Below, in pieces: positions 34,756 through 47,979 of a stretch of 64,000 bases of DNA; position 1 is the stretch's first letter; each line of letters opens with the position of its first letter. The DNA is taken from NCBI GenBank assembly GCA_035041965.1, contig JAPYMA010001917.1:24257-88256 (forward strand), in the 5' to 3' direction. Origin of the DNA: Anisakis pegreffii (taxonomy: Eukaryota; Nematoda; Chromadorea; Rhabditida; Anisakidae). A program made the position numbers and the translations under genes. Below the pieces are notes generated by a model. That model was not told the DNA's origin and searched no databases. It saw nothing but the letters and a program-made list of their open reading frames with translations.

Positions 34756-36576
34756 TCAAAACAATTGCTCCCTTGGAATATCGAAACACTGCAGAAAATA
34801 GCAAGCAACATCAATCAGCGCGCTATTATTCAAATGCTCCAGGCAACTTCGGGCGTGACCAAGATCAGCCTTCATAACAAAAGTGCCAATGCTAATCGTG
34901 GTTCCCGTCAATTTACCTGAAATTCGGTGGTTGCAGCGAAAGAGTTAATTTTAGCGAGCAGATCCTTGTCGAGCACATACTGTAACGCGTTGGACATTAT
35001 GAATGCTGAAAGAAGCAGTTAATGAGTATCCAGCATGATTTTTTCATGGATGAGTGACGATACGAACATTCATCTTATGCTTCGATGCTGTCAAGAAGCA
35101 CAAATATACGACCAATAATAAGAACCAACCTATTGCAGGAAGAGTAAGAATGTTCAATGGAACACAATAAAAGATGAATGAAATCAAACGTCTACGGTTT
35201 CGAGCCAGCTGGTCACCTGCCGTGCCATGCAAATTGCTTGATCGCACCGCATTTACTGCCTGAAATGCTCATCAAAAAATGATATTGGCAAGCAGCCGTG
35301 GTGTCCACCCGAAGTTAAGTTAAAACAGCTTCGACTCATGCACTCGTAAGAACGAATCCATCAGGAAAATGCAAACTTGCTGTGCTAGGACGGAAGAATA
35401 TGCAGAATAAATTCGGCAAACAAAAATAAACGCTAACTGCTCTTACCTTGATAGTGACAACAATCGTAGATATCACGATAACACTGAGTACCACAGTAAA
35501 AAGATTGCTTGCTATTTCGGCGAATACCTGATGCTCTACAGCAAACATAAATTCTACAATCACCATCGAGGGAGGAAAAATGAAGCAGAACAGATGGATA
35601 ATTAGGCAGTGAGGAACCCAAGAACTGCAACGGAACGGATATTGAAATCAAGATGATTTGATGTAGCAGTCGCAAACGATGTCACCATATATTAAATCTC
35701 AAATCTAGTAAATAAATCTGGTCTTGAATGGTATCTTAGCGATAGATTTGAACAATACACTGATATCAATAACGAAATCAGCTGGAAGGACGATTGCACA
35801 GAGACGGTAGCAGTGAGGACAGAATTGGATTATGTAACGGGTCTCCATTACGTTGCAACGTCACATTCGAAAACTCGGCTGATTCCACTTCAGGGAATTG
35901 ATGTGATCACAACAATATGGATGAGTTTTCAATTTGAAATTAACCGTTTGTCAATGTAGTTTGCGAAGAAGGTTGGTGATTTGAATGCCAAATAAGAAAT
36001 CGAAACGAAGAAAAGAGTGAACAAACGGAACGACATGGCAGTCGCTGACAGTACTGAAGTAAGCACGACTCGAGAAGCGTTCGTCCTGTAAAGAATTGCA
36101 ATCGACCGGACGCAAGAGCCCATAATTAGTGCACAGTAGTTTTTGAATGGAAAAAAATGAGAGGTAACTTAAGAAATGAGAGGTACATTCATGTCATCCG
36201 TACAGTTAAGCCGGAGGTATTGGGTAGCATTGCTCACATCCTGCAAAAAGCAAACGATCTCTAACACGAGATCAGAACAGAAGTGGAGAGTTCAAATGAG
36301 GTTAACTACACATCACGTTCTGTTGCCTGAATACTGAGATGAGAATAACCATTGTATCGTCACATGTGGATTGTACCATGAAATGACTTGCAGTATATGG
36401 GCCGTTAACACGACGCAATCGCACAAGATCAGCTCCGTGTAGAGGTGAAGTGTAAATGATTTAAACAGTTCACGCTTCAATTTCCTAATTGATATGTATA
36501 AGACGAACAACGCCATCGGAGATCGTAAGACCATAAGAGAAAGATTGACGATCTCTTCTGGACGGCGGAGATAAGC
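34756..36576 (-). CDS. Nematode seven-transmembrane receptor (tentative model)
   Basis: Several hydrophobic exons on the minus strand look like a serpentine chemoreceptor. The best-joined set is 35447-35624 (hydrophobic, ends VIVISTIVVTIK), 35064-35259 (RRRLISFIFYC, helix to LTASKHKMNV), 34917-35005 (FIMSNALQYVLDKDLLAKI) and 34756-34788 (CFDIPREQLF, stop), with matching phases 0, 1 and 0. Upstream, 36576 leftwards encodes EEIVNLSLMVLRSPMALFVL, then a basic loop (RKLKRELFKSF) and a second helix to TAHILQ. A short NATQYLRLNCT segment near 36240-36187 carries potential N-glycosylation sites. A further hydrophobic stretch is at 35929-36123. I cannot settle the middle junctions, and the start is not found. 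An open stretch from 36816 may be the first exon. The receptor family is unassigned. Confidence 0.5.
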
Positions 36577-39213
36577 TGAAAATTGCTGACATTCGGAAAT
36601 GTTGGCTTTTTAATTGCTGGTAAGTTAGAAATGATCTTAAGGGAAAGTTATGAACCGAACTGGCAAGATCAGTGCTGATGAAAGCACTGGTGTGATTGAC
36701 TTTGTCGCTGCTGTGATGACTCCGTTTCTCAAAAGGATACAGAATGCTAATGAAAAGTTCCAGTTCAGCAAACCAATAAACACAATGCTGACAAGAAGCG
36801 ATTCTGTGTCATGCATTGGACTAAGTTGATACCATCAAAATTAACCATAGACTTCTATTTTCGTCGAGCTGTCGCAAATGCGCCTACACTGAGAACTCAG
36901 ATAAGGGTTGTCGCAGAATGCAGTAAATTGGGAAACAAACTCGGAAAACTTACGGCAATTCCATCCCAGACCACTGCATCTACCCAACTTATCCATCTAC
37001 TGTGGTCGTCGTAGCTTATCGTTTCATTTCAATTGAAATGACAAATTAAACGTAAGCTCAAACTGTACCTGTTAATTGCATTTCTATGGAAACCAACTAA
37101 TGAAGATTTGTTCTCTAATCCAGTAGAATGGTCTATTGCCTGTTCATTAAAGTTTATGAATTCTAAAAATACTCGCTGGCAAATCCTACAGCCGGAGTGC
37201 ATATGCGACTGTTTTCTAGCTACCTGTTCAAAAATCTCCATCAAACGTCATTAAAAAGGCAATGAAGATTCACCATCAGTGATGCCGTATGACTGTTCGC
37301 ATCTGCGACACATTATGCAAGTTTTTGTCGTTGTCGATGAAAAAAGGCGCACAAGCAATAGACAAAAGCGAATGTTCGACTGGATAGAGTCGGTCAATCG
37401 AGTAGCAATTCTGCGATTTGACATGCATGTCTTCGGGATGACTTCAACAGTGCAGAGAAATAAGCCAAAGTGCTCATTGCTGATTGTGAGCATAGAATAA
37501 CAGAGTTTGGAATACAGTGTTCAGTGAAACTAATTTCCAGTTTTCTAATTAGTCATGAAGCCTAATGGTGCAATCCAATGCAGTCTGTTTGTTGGCTGAA
37601 TGGCATCTTTTTGAGAGGTGAGGTCTTAAAAGTTATCAAGCTCGAAAATCACACACTAAAGTGCGTCAGGCGAAAAAAAAAATCAACCCGGCGACTTGCC
37701 GGACTAGTTTTATGAAGCCAAAAAGTACAAGTTGTTTTTAGAGTGGAAATCAGTTTTTGGGACGTAACACCTTCGAAATTCCAAGATTTGAGAAGGCGTG
37801 TCAACCTGATAGTCATTTCACTTTTTTATTTATTCATCTCAGTATCATTTTGAAATGTGTGAATTCATTTGACATTTAATCACATCGAAGAAACTTAATC
37901 ACGAGGAAAGGTCACAAACTGATCCAGTGAAATAATAGGATTGACTGTGTAACAAATAATCTACATGCGATTGAACATACTAATGTAATGCATTTATTCT
38001 TGGAATGAACGGTCGACAATTGAAATATTCATTGTGTTTAATTCTGAATCAGATCTGTTCACTGTTCCATCCACTCACATATCATATCAATCACCTCATT
38101 CAGTACAATGATCCTATTCGTAAGCGAAACAATCCTCTTGCTACTTATCAACGGTTTGTGGGCATTTGTGTTGTTCATCGAATCACCAAAATATTCTCTG
38201 ATGCATCCCAAACATTTGAGCAACGCTGACATGAAATATCTCAAACTTAAAGCAATATTTCCCCACTCATTACCAGCACACACTGGTCTGAACTCAAGCA
38301 ATTTCAGTGTCTATTCTGTTGGCTGAATCGTCACTTTATTACGGTCAGTTACGTTTTTTCATTAATGTTGCACTTATTACGCATTTTGCCACAATTATAC
38401 AGCTTCTCATAAAGAGTAGTCTTTTAACATAATTCTCATTTTATTGTGCGTAATATGTGAACATTAAGGTAATATAAAAAACACAACTCTCATTAATTTC
38501 AGCGGTAGAAATTGATTAATATTCATCCACAAACATTTTTTGCAAAATTCAAGCCAAAAATGTCACACAAGAAGTTCGCGTCTTGCACTCGAAATTTTCA
38601 TTATAGTCATTTTCGTGGGTTTTCTTTCACGCTGAAGTTTTTATGAATCAGTTTCGCATCGGTCCCCAAAAACAAGAGAGAAAATTCACAAAACCGAACA
38701 ACGAGAAGGAACGCTCAACAAAAAATGGCACTCTGTGCCATACTGAAAAGATGTAGCAAAGGACGCGAGATCTGAGCGTGAATTTAGTGGCTAAAATATT
38801 GCGGGCATCGTCTCTGGTCAAGTGTGAATCAGTTTCTCCCTCACATCTTCTGTTTCATTATCAGATGCGGATGTTTGTGGCAGACCAATAGATCAAAAGT
38901 CGATTGGAACGTTGATCATTTCGGGGAAGGAAAAAAGAATAATGGGTGGAAAAAATACACACTGGGGTGCTGTGCCGTGGGCTGTTGCAATTTATTTGGA
39001 TGGATGTATGTTAGTGTTGATTTGATACTCAAAACGAATTGGGCATTGCTTTGTTGGGGTCGATTAGTTTTGTTTTCCTTAGCATTATTCTTGACCATCT
39101 TGTTCTTATTATTCTCATTCATTGTTCTTGTTCTTCACCATTAGACCCTTTTTGATGAAGGAATTCAACGGGAAACAATACACTGATCATATCACAAAGC
39201 TGCTTTGATTCAG
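36577..39213. other. Region between divergent receptor and protease genes
   Basis: Probably holds 5' exons of both genes. A hydrophobic minus-strand frame from an ATG at 36816 (MHDTESLLVSIVFIGLLNW) could start the receptor. A plus-strand frame at 38824-39144 is hydrophobic but starts at a non-ATG codon and is unassigned. Confidence 0.3.
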
Positions 39214-41621
39214 TCTATGACAATCGAACAACAATACAGCATTATCAAGGAGATTGTTGCGTCAAATATACTCATTGCACCACTAAGCATTGTGTTCAGC
39301 AGCGAACATTGAATAGAAGTTTAGAAATTGGTTCGATTGTTCAACTCCTGAACAAACCTGACTTTTATTGCCATTTTATATCATGAATAATGTCATCATT
39401 TATTTAGCACTGATCTGCAACGGTGTACTAATATCGAAGAAACACGTTGTAACAGCTGCACACTGCTTCATCAACTCGTCAAGAGTTCATAATTGCAGGC
39501 AACTTTATCGTTCTATCACATCAAAAGTCATGTACCCTTTTCCGTCTGATCCTTCTCCAAATGATTACAATTTTAAATGCCGCTCACAGGACTGAAGTGC
39601 ATTTATAAGTAATGAACAGATGAGTGAAGCTGATGGTAATGAGCAAGAAAGGTTAATTGGTGAATGTCACATTATCATCATCATTCTTGTTTACCTTGAT
39701 AGAAGTTAAATTGCAATTTAGTGTTGACTCGGTGATGGATGAGAGTCGTATTCTGCGGGATGTTAGTGTTGTGTATGGAAGTAACTGTCTGCAGAACTCT
39801 ATGAATCAATTCTGCATCGATTCACCTCTCGCCAAACATGTGAATATCATCAGGTATGAAACAGTCAATCACATTCTCATATCAAACAGTACATGTACAG
39901 ATTTGTCATCATTGCTTTCGTGTTTATTTATGTCTGCAAAACAGTTTAGTACAATGTAGCATCTAGCAGAATCGATGAAGATGGCAGCAGTGATTTAAGG
40001 ATACGTATGGGAGGGTTTTTCGAATGGCGATGTAAAAACCGTGACATTGCACTGCTTGAATTGGCTCTTCCAATAGACAACGATTCGAATTACGCATGCT
40101 TACCGAGTCGATCCATCTCCGAATTCACTTCCATGTTGGCGACGTTCGGATGGGGTGCAAATCGTTGGTTTTGTGATGATCAAATATGTTATCACAATAT
40201 GCCATATCGAGCCTACTTCAATTCGTTTTCCTAGTCATACTCACATACATTTCGGTGATTAAGCACCAGTTAATGCATTGTCATTTATTCATATCGCAGT
40301 TTTTAACAATAAGCACCTACATCAGTGCGTATACAGGCGATTGCAGACTTACGACCGTTGTGCTTATCATACTTGCGACAAAGAATTCCAACGAGAAAAT
40401 TTCGTGTTCAGAGCGATCAAATCATAAATCTTTGTTAGCAAAAGTGTTCCGAGTTGATAATAATGACAAATTAGTCACATGAATTAAGCTGATAGGCGAT
40501 TTTACCTCAATGATACCCACAGATATAAAGTAAATCCGATCTTATTGGTTCAACGAATCGTAATAATATTTAGTGCTCTCAGTACCGTCGTAATGTTATC
40601 TTACAGTTTCATGCTATTCTAAATGAATCCATTAGGTGGAAGATTCCGTAGAGAAGGCGCGTATTTGTGTTGACAAGATGGCCAGTTTATTCGATGCTCA
40701 CAAAAATTTCATGGTCAACAACCTTGTAGGCCTCTTTTGTGTGGATATGCCAATCAAAAAATATCATCTTATCCGGATAAATCAAAAAAAATCAAAGAAG
40801 AACACAAGAATCATTGATCTGGAATAGAAGTGTTGAACATTTGTTTGAAAGTATTATTCTTAAGCAAATCCACGGCAAGACGTATTTGTTTACGCTGAAC
40901 ATAAAGGTGTGTATGTTTTGTGGCAGTTCACAACTGCGATCAGATCTACGAATAAAGCTGACAGAAAACTTGCGATGAAAATCGTTTGCAATGAACGTTG
41001 TAAGTCGGCGGTTACCTGTACACAAAAAGTGATATGTGCTTGAATTTGATTTGATTCACATGCGAGCATATTTAACAACTCGTACAGTTAATGTGCATAC
41101 AATCTAGCGAATAATTTGAGGAATTTTTTTAAGTAGGAAATATTGAATGGATAAAATGAAATGAAGAGTATTTTGTTTGATTTGTGTAATTCGATTTCAG
41201 CATTGCAATCGAGACAATCAGCAACAATCCTGCAACATTTAGCACCCGTAGAATTGATATCGCTGAGTGAATGTGATCGCAGCTGGAATTATGACCGAAT
41301 GCATCCAATACCAGAAGATGCGATGTGTGCTCGTGAACATTTCAACTCAAGCGCTTGCTTTGTAAGGCTCACTGATTGGATGCGAACGGTACCAAGATGA
41401 ACTTATTGCAGGGTGATAGTGGAGGAGGTCTAATGATGCTCAATGATGCAAATCGTTGGATTGTTTTGGGTATTCTTTCATTTGGTTCCCGATGCGAATC
41501 ACTCATCACAAATGAAGTAAAACCTCGGGCATTAGTCTATACGTCTTTAAAGTACCATCACGCTGATATCGATCAATTCATCGGACAACCTCTACCGCAT
41601 TATCGTCTCAATCATGATTAA
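39214..41621 (+). CDS. Trypsin-like (S1A) serine protease, 5' end unresolved
   Basis: Secreted-type serine protease. Exons 39967-40163, 41201-41361 and 41412-41621 (TAA) join cleanly. 39214-39330, 39408-39477 and 39722-39853 are proposed from phase. The catalytic triad is visible: His in VVTAAHC, Asp in RDIALLELALP, Ser in GDSGGGL. The family's VxYG, GWG and AMCAREHFNSSACF segments are also present. The residue six before the catalytic Ser is Ser, not Asp, which points away from trypsin specificity towards a chymotrypsin- or elastase-like pocket (inference). The shape, with a long insert between His and Asp (CLQNSMNQFC and an acidic stretch), resembles the nematode-expanded trypsin-like group. 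A signal peptide exon was not found. The last intron is only 50 bp. Confidence 0.8.
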
Positions 41622-41666
41622 TTGATCAACTTGACATCGTTTCTCGCTCAGATTTTCTTCTGTGAA

Positions 41667-41672
41667 ATAAAT
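41667..41672 (+). terminator. Poly(A) signal of the protease gene
   Basis: AATAAA lies 46 bp after the protease stop codon and is followed by T-rich sequence. Confidence 0.6.
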
Positions 41673-42269
41673 CATTTTTGGTTTTTATCGTTATTGTTGT
41701 TGACTTATCATGAGGGTTTATTACGCTGATTATCATAATTACAAGTTGAGAATATCAATCAATTCATAAACATTGTTGTTTCAAGATGAACACCCCAAAG
41801 CCAGCAATAAAATAATTGTAATAATGCAATTTTTGTATTCTCGTCATCAGCTAACACATATGCAAACAAGTTAGAGCGTAAGCATGATAGTGAGCGAACA
41901 AGCAAACGAGCGATTCCGGTGGCAAACTGATCCTGCAAATCGGTTTCCATACCATGATCAATGCTTGTGCCGGAAATTTCACTTCAATGGAGATCTCCAC
42001 ACTCCGTAATTTTCGGTCAGGAACTCAACGTTTGCATCATTCTTATGTTAGCTGAAGTGAGATTGACCGAATTATGTGAACTGTGATGTTTGGTAACAAT
42101 TTCAATCTTATTATTGAAATTGTTTTTAATAAATAAAGTATATTGCACTATATTCTTTAATATACGATTTAATCGCAAATCAATTTTTTCAGCACCAATG
42201 AAATAGTCATTCGAATGGCATAAGCATATGGGTTTTGATGTTAGAAGTTAATTAAGTTCAAGAATCGAA

Positions 42270-45200
42270 ATGTTTCTGAGTGTTGTTCGTCGCTGTTCTA
42301 AAATACGCACAATTGGATCATTATTAAAGACGCAAAGTGAAGTTGGAAACATGCAAATTAAAGTATGTTTTTGTGATTGTTTGTCACTCTTCAAAACTAT
42401 TTCGTTCAGATGTAATGCACTCTTGAAATAACATTTCACCTTCTCAGTACTCTTTGATGAGTGTTTTTTCAAGTTCATTTCCTCATTGACCATCCCATCT
42501 AGCGATCTTGAATTCATCAGATCCTTATTGCGGGAAGTTTTCCAAAAGATCGTTCCCCTCCGATAAGACCTGCATTGTCCCTTTCATGCAGAAGAGTTCC
42601 TCTTTTCAAGGTGGGTACGCCGCTTGTAGTTATAATATGTAGGTATTGAATTGAGGTGGGGTTGGGGACCTTCAAAACTCGATTATTCGCGAGAGTAGAG
42701 TTCTGGGTCTGCGAACCTCTGTAGCTGCGACTTCGGGGACCTTCGAGCACTAGCTGTTTCCTGCGGACACGACCCTACGCCGTATTCTCTGAGTCCTCAT
42801 CATTAAATCTTCTCCTAGGTTGGACCGCAGACGCCCGGAACTCGAAGGCTTTCGGGTTTTTTTCTCCAGTTTCCGAGGATATCTGCTCATACCCTCACTA
42901 TCGGGAACCCTCGAGTAAGTACGAGGTCTTAAAGGACTTCGGCCCTACATCCTACCCCGGAGGATCTTCGAACCCTCGCGAGGTCTCGCGGGCCCATGAC
43001 CATGCTTTGTACCCTCAGGGATCGCTGAGCACGTACGAGATCTAATGGGTCCTGACCTCGAGCCGGATTTCACCTCGACTTAAACCTACATTGAATTATT
43101 TGCAGGGATGGGCACGTAAAGTGCATCGAAAAGGAAAATATTTATTTGTTCATTTGGATGATGGTTTGAATAATAGCGGTAATGATAAAGATAACAGTCA
43201 TAATGGGTCAATGATCCAAGTTGTAATACCGCGTTCATTGTGTCATTCAATAGTAGTCGGCACAGCATTAGAATTAAGTGGTGAATGGACCAGAAGTCAA
43301 GGTTCGAAGCAGCCCATGGAATTGTTCGCATCAAAATGTAAACGTATCACTGATAATCCACTGGTTAGTCTGTTCGTTACTTGTTATTAGTATTATGATT
43401 GTCTTCATTATTGTTGTTGTTATCATCATGATTTTCATTATTACTGTCGTCGTGATTGTTAATACTCTAGATTTATGATGTGAAAGCGCTTACGTGCTCA
43501 TGATTAATTTTCCGTTTATTGATCAATTCACAAATGTCGCTCCCAATTTCTTTCCAAGATTCAGGTTATGAAAATTATCCCAGAAGTGCTTTTATCCAAA
43601 AATTTATCCAAAAAATTATCCAAAAATTATCCAAAGAAAATTATAGTAACCAGTCCTATTTAGTAACCAAAAAAGGACAGCTGATAGGAGCTGACCTATC
43701 AGCTATCCTTTTTTCCACCGAGAGTTCCATACCAATAACGAGGTGTGTAACGATATGATTGGATTCAATGCAAATCATATGAAAAATACAAAATATATTT
43801 GTATTTTCAATCAGCTTAACACCGAATTTCACAGTTTTTGTTGTTTTTGAAGGATAAGTGTGAACAAATTGCAATTACTGGAATTCAGCCATACAAATCC
43901 GATTCATATGGCCCAGTTTCGGAAACTGTTTGAAGTAATTTGCAATATGAACTGTTGATGTTTTCTGATGTTGAGGCTTATTCAGAACTTGAAGAGAAGT
44001 TATTCCATGTTTAGATTGAAGCTGTCATCGGATTCAGGTAGAGGTTCATTCTGTAATGTTAACTGCTTCCAAGATCCTTCAAAAACTCGGTCGTGTGAGT
44101 CGGATCGTACGATTGAGTTTCATCAGCGCCCTGAGCCCACCTCGCAAAGGCCCTTCTTGAATGTAAACGTACCACGTTCAAACGAAAATGTTTGGAAGAC
44201 ATTTTTGTGCGTTTAGGTTGTTAAACAGAGTATAAATTCTCACAGAATCAAATATATCCCTCAGTGATTTGATACAGCCCTACGGCTAATGTGTTTTTTC
44301 TCAATGAATCTGTTTTTACGGAATATGATGATGCAACTGCCGTCTTTCGATACAGTTGTGATATTTATGCAATTAAGACGATTGCCGAAACATCGGATGC
44401 AATGAGACAACGATTACATTTGAGGCCTTTGTCATCGAACTTTAGAAGTGTTCTCCGATTACGAAGTCAGCTGAATGTGATCAGTCGTCAGTTCTACGAG
44501 GTTCTCAATTCAACATATAAGTTCAACTTTATGCATTTGAAGTTCTAACGAGGATTGATAAGTGTAGTATTTAGATAGACGATATTTTGCATTGGTGGAA
44601 TTGTGAATGAAGTAACTAATGAATATGAAATAATTCAGTCGAAGTTCGATAATTCAAGTATCATTTCCAGAAGGAAGGTTTCATCGAAATCGATACACCG
44701 ATGATATCGTGTAATGACTGTGAGGGTGCTGGAGAGGCGTTTCTGGTTAAGGTCGTGGTTTCAGATTTTATCCATGAACTCATTTCCGTTATTTATTCTT
44801 CAGCGATTTTGATTGTTCTTGTTTGATTCAGATTGTTAACATGTTACTACATGTTAACAATATTTCATTAAGTGCTCTGCCTGTTAAGTTTCATTTTTCG
44901 CCAACTAAAATGTTTGTCGTTATCATTTATTATATTTTTAAGTGAACGATTGAGAATCACTCAAAGATAGGCTAATCTGCATTCATATTGCTGGGTATAT
45001 TCCATTGTTGATAGTGTAACTTTTTTTAGAGCATTGATTATGAACTATAATTATTGAAAATAGTTAAAGTGTTATTATAATTGATTTTTATTATTCAGGC
45101 TCAAGAAGATGAGGACTTCTTCGGTGATAATCGTTTTTATTTACCAGTCTCTTCGCAGCTTCATCTTGAAGCAGTCATAAGGTTATTGAACATGATAACA

Positions 45201-46936
45201 GTTTATTGGCAACGTGTTTCTTTATTCGAATAGATGATCAGTTCTGATCCTTAAATTTGATTTTTGATTCATGATTTTTGATTTAAATAACTCAATTAAA
45301 CAATGTTAGAGCTGTTCAGTGATCGAGGGAAGTAATGGTTTAGTATCCGTATCAAGTGATCCTTAAATTTCAGTGGTATATCAAAAGTGTACACTCTGAG
45401 TCCAGCATTTCGCGCTGAAAAATCACTGTCACGGCAGCATCTAGCTGAATTTCGAATGCTTGAGGCTGAAATTGCATTTTTGGATGATTTGGATGAACTT
45501 TGTTCCTTTGTCGAACGTTTTGTTCGGTTTGTCATCGAACATTTAAAGCGGTCGACTTGTGTTCAAACCGACTACAATAATATGTCAAATACGTTCTGTG
45601 ATCAGGTTGTTATTGCGATCATTGTTGTTGATTTCTTTTTTTGTCAATATTCCCGCATAAGATATTTGATTGCCTTTTGTAAATAATTACTATCCCGGTT
45701 GATATTCAAAGATGTCGAAAAGTGTGAACAACGTTAGTCTTATTGAACATTGATAAAAGAACAACTCTTTCACTTTCATAGTACTGTAATAGAATCCGCC
45801 ATTTGATTTTTGATTAGACTTGTTTAATCGATTCTATAGAGAGCTGGTACTGCTTTGAAACTATAAGATAACATCATATTTGGATAGGTGTTCATATTGG
45901 TCGAATAATTCTTTTCGTTTTTGCAATGATTTATCTCACAAGAATATGATGGTAAAAGATGGTTGAGTCTAGACATCGTCACAAGAAGCGTTGTGTCGAA
46001 TGCAGTTGCCTGATGTGTTTCCGATGATGCGCTATGAAGATGCAATTGAAGTGTTGCAATCAAAAGGTGAGAATATATCACCTGGTCGAGGATTGAACAA
46101 GAAACAAGAACTGACGCTCGTCAAGCATTGCAAATCACCAGTCTTCATCACTCATTTTCCATCATCTCAGAAACCGTTTTATATGAGTCGAACAAATGAT
46201 CAAAAATATGTTAGTTTAGCGATCGATTTCCTTGATTTATTTATTTCGTTTTGAACTCCTTGTTGTGCTTGTGAAAATTTTGTTTTACTGATGAGACCAT
46301 GTTAACAGTGGGAGTTGAAGAGGATGCGCGAATGATGGATGAAGAACTGTTTTATTTAGACAGTCTTTTTTATATTGTTCATCTGAGAGTGTTTTTATGT
46401 GTAATCAAATTGTCATTTGATGAGCATTAGGTAAGATAGGGTTATTCGTATTCAATTGAATGGCGAATTGATTAACGATTTTGGTGAGTGTCGATGGAAT
46501 GCGGATTGAGTAAACGGTCGATTCGGTTCAGAAATGATGAACTCATCCACTTGTTTGTTCTTCAGTTGTAGTCACTCAGCGCAGTATAGCATTTGTTATT
46601 GGTGGCTTCTTGATTTGTTTAACTCAGCACAAGAGCTGAAAAAATAAGAGACTCGTTGAACGTGTGTTTCAGGCTGAATGTTTTGATTTGCTGGTGCCGT
46701 ATGTTGGCGAATTAGTTGGTGGTTCATTGAGAGAGAGGGACGCTGATGTGGTTCGGTCACGAGGAGGTGACTCGTCGTCGTTGGATTGGTATTATGAATT
46801 GAGAGCGAACGGTAGGCAGCCACCAAGCGCTGGATTCGGCGTTGGAATGGAACGCTTCATGCAGTCATTATTCGGTATTATTAGTATCAAAGACGCGATC
46901 CCATTCCCGAGATGGTATAAACATTGTCAGTGTTAA
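42270..46936 (+). CDS. NARS2: Mitochondrial asparagine-tRNA ligase
   Basis: Class II aminoacyl-tRNA synthetase charging mitochondrial tRNA-Asn. Exons 42270-42362, 43106-43363, 44378-44500, 44671-44751, 45099-45181, 45374-45605, 46006-46209 and 46673-46936 (TAA) give 445 residues with consistent phases. The N-terminus [20 protein letters not shown] is basic and lacks acidic residues, as expected for mitochondrial import. An OB-fold follows ([20 protein letters not shown]). Then motif 1 ([20 protein letters not shown]), [20 protein letters not shown], motif 2 ([20 protein letters not shown]) and motif 3 ([15 protein letters not shown]), ending [17 protein letters not shown] and [12 protein letters not shown] favour AsnRS over AspRS, and the C-terminus favours the organellar type. 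The exon-3 acceptor is ATTAAG. A longer exon 3 from 44278 stays open but breaks phase with exon 2. Confidence 0.9.
42540..43080. other. GC-rich island in NARS2 intron 1
   Basis: A block of about 540 bp rich in G and C, with repeated words (GGGGACCTTC at about 42664 and 42735; CCCTCG, TCGAA, CGAGG throughout), in otherwise AT-rich introns. No reading frame of note and no terminal repeats were found. It may be an old repeat or foreign insert. Confidence 0.7.
43575..43645. repeat. Short tandem repeat of TTATCCAAAAA words
   Basis: TTATCC followed by A-runs recurs several times with 11-15 bp spacing, just upstream of the hairpin at 43669. It lies in a NARS2 intron. Confidence 0.75.
43669..43714. 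repeat. 20-bp stem hairpin in a NARS2 intron
   Basis: AAAAAAGGA-C-AGCTGATAGG pairs with CCTATCAGCT-A-TCCTTTTTT with one mismatch, around the 6-base loop AGCTGA. Confidence 0.88.
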
Positions 46937-47979
46937 GCGATTGCTCATAGGTGACAAGTGATAATATCAACTAACATATCTGAACAATTATTTCATTATG
47001 AGTTGTTGTAATTCTCAGTTATTTCATGTGGAAACGGTTTGCATTTAGCAGATGTATTCTTATAGGTGTTCTCGATTTGATAATCTGATAAAGCTTTACT
47101 TTCTTTGAAATGAATCGGTCTTGTCAGCATATTTTATCACTCGCTGTGTATCATTGATGCATCTCTTTGATCGATGCTCACCAGGAATTCATACTTCATT
47201 ATATCGTCTTTCTAATCTTTTCTTTGGAATATGGAGGTTTGATGGTTTGGGTTAAGGCATGTATTGATTGTTAATACTCGATATAATGTTGCTGCCAGTA
47301 GCAATGATGGTTGAATTGTTATTCTCATTTAAAATGCAACATTTCAAGATGGTTGACATTAATGTTGAGTTGCTTTGTTGTTATTTGAATAGTTGATTGT
47401 GCCTTTTGCAGTAAATATTGTTTTATGGACGATCCATTGAGAAATAAACGTTCATTTAATTTACTGTTGACCATTGCTGTGGATATTCATGTTGGAATCA
47501 CTGATTTGTATACTATAGTTAAAGGTTTTGTTGTTTCAGTTTGGAGTTCTTCATCTTCTGTGTGAATTGCTCGTTTAATTTTCACTTCAAGATCTCTCTA
47601 GATTATTCATTATTCTTTCATATGTCACGGTTTGAAAAGTCGATGTATAATTACATCATTCACCGGAATTCAGTGAGTTTTGTTGGTAGCCAATAGACGT
47701 GTGTTCAGTGAATATGATCTTTATTGTTACTAGTGAACTGATGTATTACATGTACACAAATCTTGACTGCTCCCATGTTAAACGAGAGTCGAGATTGTTG
47801 GGCGGTTAAATTTCGCACAGTTTTCCCAGTTATAAGACATCTCTTCAAGCATTGATTAACATGAAAACGCGTATTGTTATCACCTGATTCATCACTATTG
47901 ATAGACGAAATTAGCAACCGAGCATTCAGGAGTTGAAAGGATCGTTTATTCTTTACATGTTTGTGGTCGACGATTAGAT
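46937..47979. other. NARS2-POP5 spacer
   Basis: About 1 kb between two same-strand genes. An AATAAA at 47443-47448 is a possible NARS2 poly(A) signal, though 507 bp from the stop. No gene seen. Confidence 0.4.

Noticed and set aside
38824..39144. 106-codon hydrophobic ORF upstream of the protease
   Set aside because: It has a non-ATG start, mixed Cys/Trp-rich composition and no phase-compatible link to the protease exons.
40636..40827. Open frame between protease exons (EDSVEKARICVDKMASLFDA)
   Set aside because: The exons at 39967-40163 and 41201-41361 join directly in phase and give a continuous protease sequence, so this lies in the intron.
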